Of a stretch of 53,426 nucleotides of DNA, positions 32,667 to 41,486 are shown piece after piece. A program made the position numbers and the translations under genes. This DNA is from SM23-32 sp964434535 (GTDB lineage Bacteria; Planctomycetota; Brocadiia; SM23-32): contig CAYSWA010000014.1 of the NCBI GenBank assembly GCA_964434535.1, positions 1 to 53,426 on the forward strand. Direction: 5' to 3'. Position 1 is the stretch's first letter. Every line of letters begins with the position of its first letter. Below the pieces are notes generated by a model. It worked only from the letters and a program-made list of their open reading frames with translations, searched no databases and was not told the DNA's origin.

Positions 32667-34538
32667 TTGCTGCGCCGCCGCGTCAACGCTCTGATGCTCC
32701 TCGTGCTGCTGGCCGGCGGCGTGCTCATCGCCCGTCTCGCCCAGGTCCAGCTCCTCTGCGGCCGGGGGGTGGACCTGTCCCGCTACTCCTGGGCCGGCGG
32801 CAGCCACCTGGTCGAGACAGTCCGGGGCGGGATCTACACCCGTTGGGGCACGCCGCTGGCCGTCCAGGAACCCACCTTCGACCTCGGCGTCTACTACGGC
32901 GAACTGCCCGCGGACCAGTGGCGCCGGGCCCTCCATGCGCTCTGCGGCGCCGCGCCCGATGAGCTGGCCGCCCGCGCCCGGGAGATCATCGAGAACGTCG
33001 AGCGCATCGAGGCCCACGTGCGCCGCAAGCTCGGACGCGACGACATCCGCGTGGCCGAACGCTACCAGTACCACTGCGTCATCGAGGACGTGCCCGCCGA
33101 GGTTGCCGCGCTCCTGCGCAGCCGGCCGGACCTGGTGCCGCCCGCCGGGGACGATGGCTCCCGCCCTGCCGTCCAGGTGATCGAGCGCACCCATCGCCGC
33201 TACCCCAACGGCGCGCTGGCGCCGCACGCGGTCGGGCGCGTCGCGCCGATGACGGCCGAGCTATGGGCTGAGCTGGACGCCAGGGAGGCCACCTGGCGCA
33301 TGGGCGAACCGTTCGAACGCATCCGTGGCCGCTACAAGATGGACGACCGCGTCGGCGTGCTCGGCGTCGAGAAGGCCCGCGAGCACCTGCTGCGCGGCGA
33401 GCACGGCTACGTGCGCAAGCGGCTACGCTTCCGGCTGCTCGGCTACGACACGGTCTCGGAGCGGACGCCCCCGCAGGCCGGTGCCGACGTCTACCTGACG
33501 CTGCGGGAGGACTTCCAGCGCGCCGCCAACGACGCCCTGGCGCGGGCCGCCGCCGACGAAGGGCTCGCCTTCACCAGCGGCGCACTGGTCATCGTGGACG
33601 TGCGGGACGGCGCCGTCCTCGCCGCCGCCACCTACCCCAGCTACGACGGGGCGACCTTCAGCGAGCGCTACGCCGAGCTGGCCGCCGACCCGCGCAGCCC
33701 GCTCCTGTTCCGGCCCCACCAGGGCGCCCTGCCGACCGGATCGGTCTACAAGGTCATCACCGCCGTGGCCGCCCTGGCGCAGGGCGCGATCAGGCCGTCC
33801 ACGGCCTTCACCTGCGCCCGCCGGGAGGTCTTCCGCGCCGGGGGCGCCGCCAGGACGTTCCACTGCACCGGCCACCACGGCACGCTCGCGCTCGTGCCGG
33901 CCATCGAGAAGTCGTGCAACATCTACTTCTACCACACGGGGCTGGCGGCCGGCGGCGAGGCGCTGGCCCGCTGGGGCAGGGCGTTCGGGCTCGGCGTGCC
34001 GACGGGCGTGGACCTGCCCTACGAGCGCGCCGGCCAGGTGCCCGAGCCGCGCCACACGTACGGCGTGCTGAACCTCTCCATCGGGCAGGGCGAGCTGCTC
34101 GCCACCCCCCTGCAGGTGGCCTGCGCGATGGGCGCCGTGGCGAACGGCGCACGGCTCTACACGCCGCACTTCTTCGATCACGCCCGGGGCGCCGACGGCG
34201 AGCTGGTCGAGAGCTACGAGCCGCAGTGGCGGGAACCGGGCGTCTCGGCCGCCATGCTGCGCACGGTGCGCGAGGGGATGCGCCGGGCCGTCGAGACCGG
34301 CACGGCCCGCCGTGCGGGGCTCGAGCCCTTCCGAGCGGCCGGCAAGACCGGCACCGCCGAGCTGGGCAGCGGCCAGCCGAACCACGCCTGGTTCGCCGGC
34401 TTCGCTCCGTTCGAGGAGCCCAAGGTCGCCTTCGCCGTGGTCAGCGAGCGCAACCCCGGCCACGGCGGCAGCCACGCCGCCCCGATCATGGCGATGGCCC
34501 TGGAGCCGATCTGGCCCGCCGTGGAGGCCATGCCGTAG
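32667..34538 (+). CDS. mrdA: Penicillin-binding protein 2-type peptidoglycan transpeptidase
   Basis: 623 residues with an N-terminal membrane anchor (VNALMLLVLLAGGVLIA) and a periplasmic body. The class-B pedestal domain starts with RGGIYTRWGTPLAV. The transpeptidase motifs are intact: SVYK with S359, SCN at 416-418, and KTGT from K560. LLATPLQVACAMGAVANG is also typical of PBP2. It cross-links side-wall peptidoglycan in elongation. The start is TTG at 32667 behind GAGGTG. No mreC, mreD or rodA is adjacent. The gene shows that the organism makes a peptidoglycan wall. Confidence 0.92.
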   Translation: MLRRRVNALMLLVLLAGGVLIARLAQVQLLCGRGVDLSRYSWAGGSHLVETVRGGIYTRWGTPLAVQEPTFDLGVYYGELPADQWRRALHALCGAAPDELAARAREIIENVERIEAHVRRKLGRDDIRVAERYQYHCVIEDVPAEVAALLRSRPDLVPPAGDDGSRPAVQVIERTHRRYPNGALAPHAVGRVAPMTAELWAELDAREATWRMGEPFERIRGRYKMDDRVGVLGVEKAREHLLRGEHGYVRKRLRFRLLGYDTVSERTPPQAGADVYLTLREDFQRAANDALARAAADEGLAFTSGALVIVDVRDGAVLAAATYPSYDGATFSERYAELAADPRSPLLFRPHQGALPTGSVYKVITAVAALAQGAIRPSTAFTCARREVFRAGGAARTFHCTGHHGTLALVPAIEKSCNIYFYHTGLAAGGEALARWGRAFGLGVPTGVDLPYERAGQVPEPRHTYGVLNLSIGQGELLATPLQVACAMGAVANGARLYTPHFFDHARGADGELVESYEPQWREPGVSAAMLRTVREGMRRAVETGTARRAGLEPFRAAGKTGTAELGSGQPNHAWFAGFAPFEEPKVAFAVVSERNPGHGGSHAAPIMAMALEPIWPAVEAMP

Positions 34539-34555
34539 CGGATGCCCCGTGCCTT

Positions 34556-35530
34556 TCAGCGGATCGAGACCGCCACGCGCTCGGCGAACTCCTCCATGGC
34601 GATCTCCTCGGCGGCGAGGGCGTCCACGTCTGCCCTCTGGACGCGCATGGTCAGCACGGTGGCGGCCCGGCCCGGCGCCGGCGCGCCGAGCACGGCCACG
34701 ACGACGGCGTCCTCCGGCGCGAGCGCGCGGATGTTGGCGGCGTGGCGCAGCGCGTCCAGCAGCACGGCGCGCAGGTGCTCGACGCGCTCGGGGTCATAGC
34801 CGCCGCCGTGGCGTCGGTGCTCGGGCACGTGCATCGGGAACTCGCGCATCGGCCGGCGCGGCTCCCTGAGTTCGCGCCGGGTCTCCTGCCAGAGCGAGCC
34901 CGGCTCCCGCTCGCGCCGGGGCGGCTCGGGCCCGGCCGGTCCGGCCAACGGGAACCTGACCTGCACCACGAAGAGCGCCCCGTAGCCGGCCAGGTAGGCG
35001 CTCTGGCGGCGATCCGCCCGGCCGTCCGGCATGAAGACCGCCTCCCCGCCGGGCAGCGCGGCCTCGCCCAGCTCGTGGCGCAGCGCCTTGTGGAGGATGC
35101 GCGCCATCACGCGCATGTCTTCGCCGACGGCCTCAAGCTCCGGCTCGGGCATCTCGGGTGCGACGATGATCACGGGCGGCTCGCCCGATCCCATGTCACC
35201 CGCCAGCGCGTAGAGGTCACCGGTAGAGCGCAGTTCCCGGCGCACCGCTTCCGCGTGGCGGCGCATCTCCTCGGCGCGGCGGCGCATCTGGGCCACCTGG
35301 TGCTCGGGCGCGCGACCGGAGGCGGCCAGGCGCTCCGCCTCGTGCATGATCCGCTCGGCCTCGGCGGTCATCTCCTCTGCCCGACGCTCCATCTGCGCCA
35401 GTTCATGCTCGGGCGGCCCCATGTGCGGAGCGGGATGCTCCGGCTCCGGATGCGGCGGCTGCGCGGCCGCAATCCCGCCCATCAGTCCAAGCACGGCGAT
35501 CGACACGACGAACCTTCCGGGTGCGTTCAT
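34556..35530 (-). CDS. Secreted His/Met-rich helical protein, putative target of the sigma operon
   Basis: 324 residues. A signal peptide (MNAPGRFVVSIAVLGLMGGIAAA) is followed by a His/Pro/Glu-rich segment (PPHPEPEHPAPHMGPPEHE), then a charged coiled coil (about 45-105, EMTAEAERIMHEAERLA). The C-terminal part (about 110-324) is alpha/beta with a further His/Arg-rich stretch (MHVPEHRRHGGGY). The His-rich start hints at metal binding, which is inference. I recognise no family. ATG 35530 has GGGAGGT at suitable spacing. It starts 4 bases after the anti-sigma gene, so it is the third gene of the operon. Confidence 0.75.
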   Translation of the reverse strand: MNAPGRFVVSIAVLGLMGGIAAAQPPHPEPEHPAPHMGPPEHELAQMERRAEEMTAEAERIMHEAERLAASGRAPEHQVAQMRRRAEEMRRHAEAVRRELRSTGDLYALAGDMGSGEPPVIIVAPEMPEPELEAVGEDMRVMARILHKALRHELGEAALPGGEAVFMPDGRADRRQSAYLAGYGALFVVQVRFPLAGPAGPEPPRREREPGSLWQETRRELREPRRPMREFPMHVPEHRRHGGGYDPERVEHLRAVLLDALRHAANIRALAPEDAVVVAVLGAPAPGRAATVLTMRVQRADVDALAAEEIAMEEFAERVAVSIR

Positions 35531-35534
35531 CTCT

Positions 35535-36152
35535 CTACCTCCCTTCGGCATCTGAGGGTGCCTGCGTCGAGACGGTGGAGACGGACGTGCGCAGGTCACT
35601 ACGGGCGGCCAGCGCGACGGCCACGTCGCGGCGCGCGCGCAGCAGCTCCTGCTCGGTGAGGCTGGCCAGCGTATAGAGGTCGCTGCGCCGGGCCGAGTGG
35701 AGCCAGTCGGCCAGCTCCTCCAGGCGGCGACTGGTCAGCGCGCTGGAGGCGTTGAAGGTCTCCAGCGCGACCTGGTCGATCTCGGTGCGGAGCTTCTTCT
35801 CGAGCCGGCCTTCGATCTCGGCGCGGGCCTCGGCCAGCTCCTGCCGCCACTCGGCCCGCAGCTCGGCGCGCAGGGCGTCCCGGTCGATCCCGATCCGGGC
35901 GAACGCGAACCCGAGCCCGACGAGCAGGGCGGCCGCGACCGCCCATCGCAGCAGGCGCGCCGCCCTGCGGGGCCGGGGCAGCCGCGCCGGGAGCCGCCAG
36001 GAGTCCAGCGCCGCCGTCACGCCGCGCCAGGCGTCCATGCGCCCGCGGCACGCGGGGCACTCGGTCAGGTGCTCTTCGAGCGCGCGGCGCTCCTCGGGCG
36101 CCAGCTCGCCGTAGAGGAGGTCCATCCACTGCTGGTCGGTCGGGTGTTCCAT
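35535..36152 (-). CDS. Anti-sigma factor with zinc-finger (zf-HC2) domain
   Basis: 205 residues. The N-terminal ZAS-type zinc finger shows HLTECPACRGR, the H-x3-C-x2-C core, after LYGELAPEERRALEEH. One transmembrane helix (about 67-86, WAVAAALLVGLGFAFARIG) is followed by a periplasmic coiled coil (about 90-190). This is the usual layout of a membrane-bound inhibitor of an ECF sigma factor, released by proteolysis; rseP at 14630 encodes a suitable intramembrane protease, though that link is inference. It lies 24 bases after the sigma gene. Confidence 0.9.
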   Translation of the reverse strand: MEHPTDQQWMDLLYGELAPEERRALEEHLTECPACRGRMDAWRGVTAALDSWRLPARLPRPRRAARLLRWAVAAALLVGLGFAFARIGIDRDALRAELRAEWRQELAEARAEIEGRLEKKLRTEIDQVALETFNASSALTSRRLEELADWLHSARRSDLYTLASLTEQELLRARRDVAVALAARSDLRTSVSTVSTQAPSDAEGR

Positions 36153-36176
36153 CGTCTTGGCCTCCGGTGCGTCGGG

Positions 36177-36782
36177 TCAGTCGGGCGTCGCGGCCAGGGG
36201 GCCCAGCGCGGCGGCGAGCCGGCTGAGGGCCTCGGCCATGCGGGACTTCACGGTGCCGGTGGGGATGTCGAGCACCTCGCCGATCTGGCGGAACTTCAGC
36301 CCCTCGTAGTGGCGCAGCACGACGACCGCCCGGTAGTGCTCGGGCAGGTCGGCGAGCGCCCGCCTCACCAGCTCGGCCCGCTCGTGGGCGGCGGCCGCCT
36401 CGTGGGGCGTCGCCTCGTCGGCCGCGAGGCTCGCCTCGGCCTGCGCAAGGTCGGCCGGCGTCGCGATCCGGCGGGCGGCCCGGCGGCCCTCGTCCCGGCA
36501 GAGGTTCACCGCGATCCGCCACAGGAACGTGGAGAAGCGCGCCTCGTGCCGGAACGTCTCCCGCCGCGCGAACGCCCGCGCGAACGCCTCCTGGGCCAGG
36601 TCCTGCGCGCGGTGCAGGTCCCCGGTGAGACGCGCGCAGAGCCGCTGGATCGGGCCCTCCCAGCGCCGCACCAGCAGCGCAAAGGCCCGCGCGTCGCCCC
36701 GGCGCTGCACGCGGAGCATCGCCTGCTCGTCGCTCAGGCAGAGCGCGCCGGCTCGGCGGGCTGGATCGGCGTCCGGTTCCAT
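36177..36782 (-). CDS. ECF-type RNA polymerase sigma factor
   Basis: 201 residues with both ECF regions. Region 2 (about 30-95) has DLAQEAFARAFARRETFR and FSTFLWRIAVNLCRDEGRR. Region 4 (about 135-190) has ALADLPEHYRAVVVLRHYEGLKFRQIGEVLDIPTGTV split across helix-turn-helix; GTVKSRMAEALSRL is the DNA-contact helix. It heads the operon sigma, anti-sigma, secreted protein, so it probably drives this operon or an envelope-stress regulon. The operon also has a readable sigma70-type promoter. Confidence 0.93.
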   Translation of the reverse strand: MEPDADPARRAGALCLSDEQAMLRVQRRGDARAFALLVRRWEGPIQRLCARLTGDLHRAQDLAQEAFARAFARRETFRHEARFSTFLWRIAVNLCRDEGRRAARRIATPADLAQAEASLAADEATPHEAAAAHERAELVRRALADLPEHYRAVVVLRHYEGLKFRQIGEVLDIPTGTVKSRMAEALSRLAAALGPLAATPD

Positions 36783-36868
36783 GGGCCTGTCCTGCGCGGG
36801 TTCCGTCTCCGTCCCGTTAGACGCCGGGACCGGCGGTTTGGGTCGCGGGGATTTCCGCTCGGACGGCG

Positions 36869-36897
36869 ATTATCGCGGGGCGCGGCGGGGGGTTCAA
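36869..36897 (-). promoter_or_regulatory. Sigma70-type promoter for the ECF sigma operon
   Basis: Minus strand: TTGAAC (36897-36892), 17-base spacer, GATAAT (36874-36869). The -35 box overlaps the recJ stop codon. Confidence 0.5.
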
Positions 36898-38651
36898 CGG
36901 CGCTCGGCGGCGCGCTCGGCGTCCCACTGCATGTCCTCCGCCCGTAGCTCGACGGCCATCGTGGCGCGGTAGGTGTCGATCTGCGGGGCGTAGGCGAGCG
37001 AGAAGGTCTCGCCCCGGCGCGCGCGCAGCTCTTCCAGCCAGTCCACCTTGCCCATGGCGATCACCCGCAGCGTGGCGCCGCCCTGGTTGACCATGAAGGC
37101 GAGGTGGCTGGCGGCGCGGCCGACGATGCGCGGGTTGCCGGCGACGCGCAGTCCGCAGGTGGCGAGCAGGGGCGCGGGGTTGCCGCGCCCGAAGGGCTCC
37201 AGGCGCTCCATCTCGCGCACGAGCGGCGCGCTGAGCGAGGCCAGCTCGATCTCGCCGTCCAGCTCCAGCACGGGCGCCGGCGGCTCCTGGCCGAAGAAGC
37301 GGCCGGCCAGCTCGTCCATCCGCTCGGCGAAGGCGGGCAGGTTCTCCGCGGGCAGCGTCACCCCCGCGGCGCCCTTGTGCCCGCCGAAGCGCTCCAGCAG
37401 ATCGGCGCACTCCCGCACGGCCGTCAGCAGGGCGAAGCCCGTGACGCTCCGCCCGCTGCCGCAGGCCAGCTCGGCGCCGCGCACGAAGACGAACGCCGGC
37501 CGCCCGTGCTTCTCGGCCAGCCGCGAGGCGACGAGCCCGACCACGCCCTGGTGCCACGCGGGGTCGGCCAGCAGGATGCAGTGCTTGTGGGCGAGCGCCT
37601 CGCCGCGCGCCAGCTTCTGCTCGGCCTCGCCGAGCGTGGACTGCTGGGTGGAGCGGCGCAGCCGGTTCTGGCGCTCCAGGTGCTCGGCCAGCTCGCCGGC
37701 GTGCCGCTCGTCGGCGGTGGTGAGCATCTCGACGGCGGCCCGCGCGTCGCCCATGCGGCCGGCGGCGTTCAGGCGGGGCGCCAGGCGGAAGGCCACGTCC
37801 TGGGCCGTCGGCGGCAGGTTGCGCAGGCGGCTCACCGCGATCAGAGCGCGCAGCCCCGGCCGCGAGGGCTCGGCCAGGCTGTGCAGCCCGTAGTGGGTCA
37901 GCACGCGGTTCTCGTCGACCAGCGGCACCACGTCAGCGACGGTGCCGATGGCCACCAGCGAGAGCGCCTCCATGAGCAGCTCGCGAAACTCGTCGCTGAC
38001 CCTGTGCCCCGGCGAGAGCTCCTGACCCACGGCCCAGACGAGCTTGAAGGCGACGCCGACGCCGGCCAGGTAGTCGTAGCCGAACCCACCGCCCTCGGGC
38101 AGCTTGGGGTTGAGCACGTGCGCGGCGGCCGGCAGCTCCTCGCCGGGCTCGTGGTGGTCGGTGACGAGCACCTCGATGCCGAGCCGGCGGGCGTAGTCCA
38201 CCTCCGCGACGGCGCAGATGCCGCAGTCGACCGTCACCACCAACTCCGTGCCGGCGGCGGCCAGCTCGTCCAGCGCCTCACAGCTCAGCCCGTAGCCCTC
38301 GTCCACGCGGTGGGGGATGTAGAGCTCGGCGTCGGTGCCGAGATAGCGCAGACAGCGCAGTAGCAGCGCGGCGGCGCAGATGCCGTCCGCGTCGTAGTCC
38401 CCGTAGATGGCGATGCGTCGGCCGGCCCGGACGGCGTCGATCAGGAACCGGGCGGCGTCGGTCACGACGGGGAACTCGCAGGGGTCGGCCAGCTCGTGCA
38501 GGCTCGGCTGGAGGAACTGCTCGGCCCTGTCGGGGTCGCTCAGGCCGCGGTTGACCAGCAGTTGGGCGGTGACCGGCGCGATGCGCAGCAGCGAGGCGAG
38601 CGCGTCGACCTCGACCGGATCGGGGGCGGGCAGTAACCACTTCTTTCGCAT
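36894..38651 (-). CDS. recJ: Single-stranded-DNA-specific 5'-3' exonuclease RecJ
   Basis: 585 residues, the usual RecJ length. The DHH-family phosphoesterase motifs are present: IYGDYDADG at about 83-91, VVTVDCG, VTDHHEPG around 165, and VADVVPLVDENR. The DHHA1 domain shows GRSVTGFALL and GGHKGAAGVTL with its nucleic-acid binding Gly/His, followed by the OB-fold tail. It degrades single-stranded DNA in RecF recombination, mismatch and base-excision repair. ATG 38651 is only 9 bases after the -10 box, so the transcript would begin at or next to the start codon. The frame extends upstream but without support. Confidence 0.94.
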   Translation of the reverse strand: MRKKWLLPAPDPVEVDALASLLRIAPVTAQLLVNRGLSDPDRAEQFLQPSLHELADPCEFPVVTDAARFLIDAVRAGRRIAIYGDYDADGICAAALLLRCLRYLGTDAELYIPHRVDEGYGLSCEALDELAAAGTELVVTVDCGICAVAEVDYARRLGIEVLVTDHHEPGEELPAAAHVLNPKLPEGGGFGYDYLAGVGVAFKLVWAVGQELSPGHRVSDEFRELLMEALSLVAIGTVADVVPLVDENRVLTHYGLHSLAEPSRPGLRALIAVSRLRNLPPTAQDVAFRLAPRLNAAGRMGDARAAVEMLTTADERHAGELAEHLERQNRLRRSTQQSTLGEAEQKLARGEALAHKHCILLADPAWHQGVVGLVASRLAEKHGRPAFVFVRGAELACGSGRSVTGFALLTAVRECADLLERFGGHKGAAGVTLPAENLPAFAERMDELAGRFFGQEPPAPVLELDGEIELASLSAPLVREMERLEPFGRGNPAPLLATCGLRVAGNPRIVGRAASHLAFMVNQGGATLRVIAMGKVDWLEELRARRGETFSLAYAPQIDTYRATMAVELRAEDMQWDAERAAERR

Positions 38652-38660
38652 AGCCGGGTC

Positions 38661-38690
38661 AGTATAGCGGCCCCGGCCGGCCGCCGCCAA
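38661..38690 (-). promoter_or_regulatory. Sigma70-type promoter giving a near-leaderless recJ mRNA
   Basis: Minus strand: TTGGCG (38690-38685), 18-base spacer, TATACT (38666-38661). Nine bases separate the -10 box from the ATG at 38651. Confidence 0.55.
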
Positions 38691-38718
38691 CGTGGGCCGG
38701 AAAACGAACGGCCACGGC

Positions 38719-38876
38719 TTACCACGAAGGCCACGAAGCACGGCACGAGCCCAGGACGAACGACAAACGGCGATCAAGACTGATGGTAAAGACACAAAGT
38801 GGCCGTTGGCGTCGGCCGTTGTTACCCCTCCCTTGCCGTTCGCCGTTCTTCGTGCCCTTCGTGTCCTTCGTGTTAG
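38719..38876. repeat. Palindromic CACGAAG-type intergenic element
   Basis: The left arm (38719-38740) reads TTACCACGAAGGCCACGAAG. The right arm (38846-38876) holds three CTTCGTG units and is roughly its reverse complement. About 105 bases without coding signal lie between. It occupies the middle of the 320-base gap between recJ and the next gene and resembles the elements at 16838 and 23627 in organisation. Confidence 0.55.
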
Positions 38877-38971
38877 GCCGTGGCCGTCCCCGCGGGCGCT
38901 CGGAATGCGGCCCCGGCTGTGATAGCCTGGAGGGTCCGTACCTGAAGAGCAAACCCAGGGAGCAGCGCACC

Positions 38972-40603
38972 TTGAGCATCGCCGATCAGTTCCTCAGGCC
39001 CCAGGACGAATCCCTCATCGCCTTCACCGTCGGCGCGGCCCGCTGGGTGGCGGCCCTGCTGGTGGGGCTCGCCGGCGCGTTCGTCTTCTCCTACGCCACC
39101 CTCGCCACGGCGAGCGCCGCGGTGCACTACGCCGGCGTGGGCGTGCTGGTCTGGATCGTGGCGGGGTGGCTGCTCGCTGGTTCGCGCGCGTCGCGCTTCC
39201 TCGTGGGCGTCGTGGCGGTGGCCGGCGCTGCCGTCGGCGTCTGCGTGCTGCTGCGCGGCCCGCTCCCGACGCGGCTGCTGGATGCCGGGCTGCTGCTCGC
39301 GCTGTCGCTGATTCTTCTGCTGCTGCTCTGGATCGGGCGGCGCGAGTTCCGCACGTGGTGGGGCGCGAGGGCGCAGGCAGCGGGCGGCCTCGGCCTGCTG
39401 GCCGCGTTGATCGTTCTGGCTTTCGGCGCGGGCTGGATCTGGTATCTGCACGAGGACGCCGAGTGGGAGCCCCACGAGGACCTGGCGCCGCTCGGCGTGC
39501 TGGCCGTCCCCGAGCGCGACCTCTACGCCCGCGTGCAGGAGCTGCGCGAGCGGTCCCCCGACCGCCTCGCGACCATGGAAGGCCTGAGGTCCATGCCCAC
39601 GGGCGGGCGCTTCGCCGTGCCCCGGCCCGAGGACTACGCGGGCCACCAGCCCGCGCCGTGGCAGCCCTGGCTCCGCGCGGCCGCGGGCGCCCTTGCCGAT
39701 CAGGCCGAGGCCGACCTCGCCGCCGGGCGCATCCGGGCAGCGCGCGACTCGGCCGATGCCCTCGCCCTGATCGGCCTCGCGCTCTGCCGGGACCACGCCA
39801 CGCGCCCCGGCTACCTGACCGGGCTCGACGTCTGCGCCCACCGCCTGCGCCTGGCCCGCCTGGAGGGCGCGGCGACGGACGATCCGGAACGCGTGCGCGC
39901 GCTGATGGAGCAGATCGGCGCCGCCGAGGACGTCCTGGCCGAGGGCTGCCGCCGCGCGCTCGGGGTCAGCCTCGACGAGATCGACCTCCTTGTCGATGCA
40001 TGCAAGGCGCAGGGCGTCGGGCAGGTGACCGGCGAGGACTACGGACCGCTGGCGCTCTGGGACCTGCCCGGCCTGCGCGACCTCCTGCCGCTGGCCAAGG
40101 CGAACCGCACGCACAACATCGCCGGCGAGTTCCTCATGGAGCTGGTGCCGATCACGCGGGGCTACTTCGATCCGGCAGCCCTCTGGCGGCGCGGGCCGCT
40201 CGGCTTCCGCGTGCCGACGCCGCTGATGGACTCGGTGCACGTCGCGCTGAACCCGGCCGGCGACCTGCTGGTAGTCGGCTGGGCGCCGGCGCCGAGCCAG
40301 ATGGTGGCGCGCTACTGGGAGCGGGTCACCGAGTTGCGCCTCACGGAGCTGTTCCTGGCGCTCCGCCTCTACCACCTGGAGCGCGGCGCGCTGCCCGAAT
40401 CGCTGGCCGGCGCGCGGGACGTCGGCCTCCGCGCCGTGCCACGCGACCCGTACACGGACGACTGGTTCATCTACCGGGCGCAGGCCGAGCCGCCGGAGAT
40501 CGTCTCGGCCGGGCCCGACCGGGCCGCCGCCGAGCCGGGCGAAGAGCGCGGCGACGATATCGCCCTCACGCTCGACTTCGCCGCCGGCAGGGGCGAGGAG
40601 TGA
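38972..40603 (+). CDS. Membrane protein with pseudopilin-like C-terminal segment
   Basis: 543 residues. Residues about 25-165 contain four or five transmembrane helices (for example RWVAALLVGLAGAFVFSYA and LLALSLILLLLLWIG). A large soluble region follows. The tail RLTELFLALRLYHLERGALP, then RAVPRDPYTDDWFIYR, and the closing SAGPDRAAAEPG...DDIALTL resembles the C-terminal segment of type II secretion pseudopilin-like proteins common in Planctomycetota, which often carry a calcium-type loop. Function is unknown. The start is TTG at 38972, nine bases after AGGGAG; the frame upstream runs through the repeat. The DUF72 gene follows after 4 bases. Confidence 0.75.
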   Translation: MSIADQFLRPQDESLIAFTVGAARWVAALLVGLAGAFVFSYATLATASAAVHYAGVGVLVWIVAGWLLAGSRASRFLVGVVAVAGAAVGVCVLLRGPLPTRLLDAGLLLALSLILLLLLWIGRREFRTWWGARAQAAGGLGLLAALIVLAFGAGWIWYLHEDAEWEPHEDLAPLGVLAVPERDLYARVQELRERSPDRLATMEGLRSMPTGGRFAVPRPEDYAGHQPAPWQPWLRAAAGALADQAEADLAAGRIRAARDSADALALIGLALCRDHATRPGYLTGLDVCAHRLRLARLEGAATDDPERVRALMEQIGAAEDVLAEGCRRALGVSLDEIDLLVDACKAQGVGQVTGEDYGPLALWDLPGLRDLLPLAKANRTHNIAGEFLMELVPITRGYFDPAALWRRGPLGFRVPTPLMDSVHVALNPAGDLLVVGWAPAPSQMVARYWERVTELRLTELFLALRLYHLERGALPESLAGARDVGLRAVPRDPYTDDWFIYRAQAEPPEIVSAGPDRAAAEPGEERGDDIALTLDFAAGRGEE

Positions 40604-40607
40604 CCCG

Positions 40608-41465
40608 ATGGCCGAACTGCGCGGCGCCCAACTCCACGTCGGCCCCGCCGGCTGGTGCTACGACGACTGGAGCGGCGTCGTCTACCCGGACCCGAGGCCG
40701 CGCGGCTTCCGCCCGCCCACCTTCCTCGCGCAGTACTTCAACGCCATCGAGCTGAACAACACCTTCTACCGCCCACCGCGCCCCGACTACTGCCGCCGCT
40801 GGGTCGAGGACGTCGCCGAGCGCGACGACTTCCTCTACACCGCCAAGCTCTATCGGCGCTTCACCCACGAGCGCGACGAGCCGTGGGGCGAGGGGGAGGT
40901 CGCCGTCTTCCTCGACGCGATCGCGCCGCTCGTCGAGGCCGGGCGCCTCGGCGCGCTGCTGATGCAGTTCCCCTGGTCGTTCCGCTTCAACGCGGCCAAC
41001 CAGCGCCACCTGGCGCTGCTGGCCGACGAGTTCGGCCACCTGCCGCTCGTGCTCGAGGTGCGCCACAAGGGCTGGGCGGAGGAGCGGGCGCTGCGGTTCG
41101 TCGAGTCGCTCGGGATCGGCTTCTGCAACATCGACCAGCCCGCCTACAAGAACAACATCCCGCTGACCACGCACGCGTTCGGGCGGATCGGCTACCTGCG
41201 CCTGCACGGGCGCAACTACGCGGCGTGGTTCGACGAGGAGTCCGGCCGCGACGAGCGCTACGACTACCTCTACCAGGGCGAGGAGCTGGACGAGCTGGAG
41301 TCGGCCGTGCGCGAGATCTCCGAGCGGGTGGAGCGGATGTTCGTCATCGCCAATAACCACTACCGCGGCCAGGCGGTGGCCACGGGCCGCCAGCTCCTCG
41401 GGCGCCTGACGGGCGAGGCGGTCGAGTACCCCGGCCGCGTCGGCGAGCTCTACGGCCTGGCCTGA
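40608..41465 (+). CDS. DUF72 (YecE-like) family protein
   Basis: 285 residues matching DUF72, a TIM-barrel family of unknown biochemical role. Family signatures are HVGPAGWCYDDWSGVVYP at the start, YFNAIELNNTFYR, FLYTAKLYRRFTH, GALLMQFPWSF, LVLEVRHKGW and YLRLHGRN. It is cytoplasmic and complete, and lies 4 bases after the membrane protein gene in the same transcript. It reveals no clear link to that neighbour. Confidence 0.9.
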   Translation: MAELRGAQLHVGPAGWCYDDWSGVVYPDPRPRGFRPPTFLAQYFNAIELNNTFYRPPRPDYCRRWVEDVAERDDFLYTAKLYRRFTHERDEPWGEGEVAVFLDAIAPLVEAGRLGALLMQFPWSFRFNAANQRHLALLADEFGHLPLVLEVRHKGWAEERALRFVESLGIGFCNIDQPAYKNNIPLTTHAFGRIGYLRLHGRNYAAWFDEESGRDERYDYLYQGEELDELESAVREISERVERMFVIANNHYRGQAVATGRQLLGRLTGEAVEYPGRVGELYGLA

Positions 41466-41486
41466 GCGGCCCCTGCCTGCCGCCCC

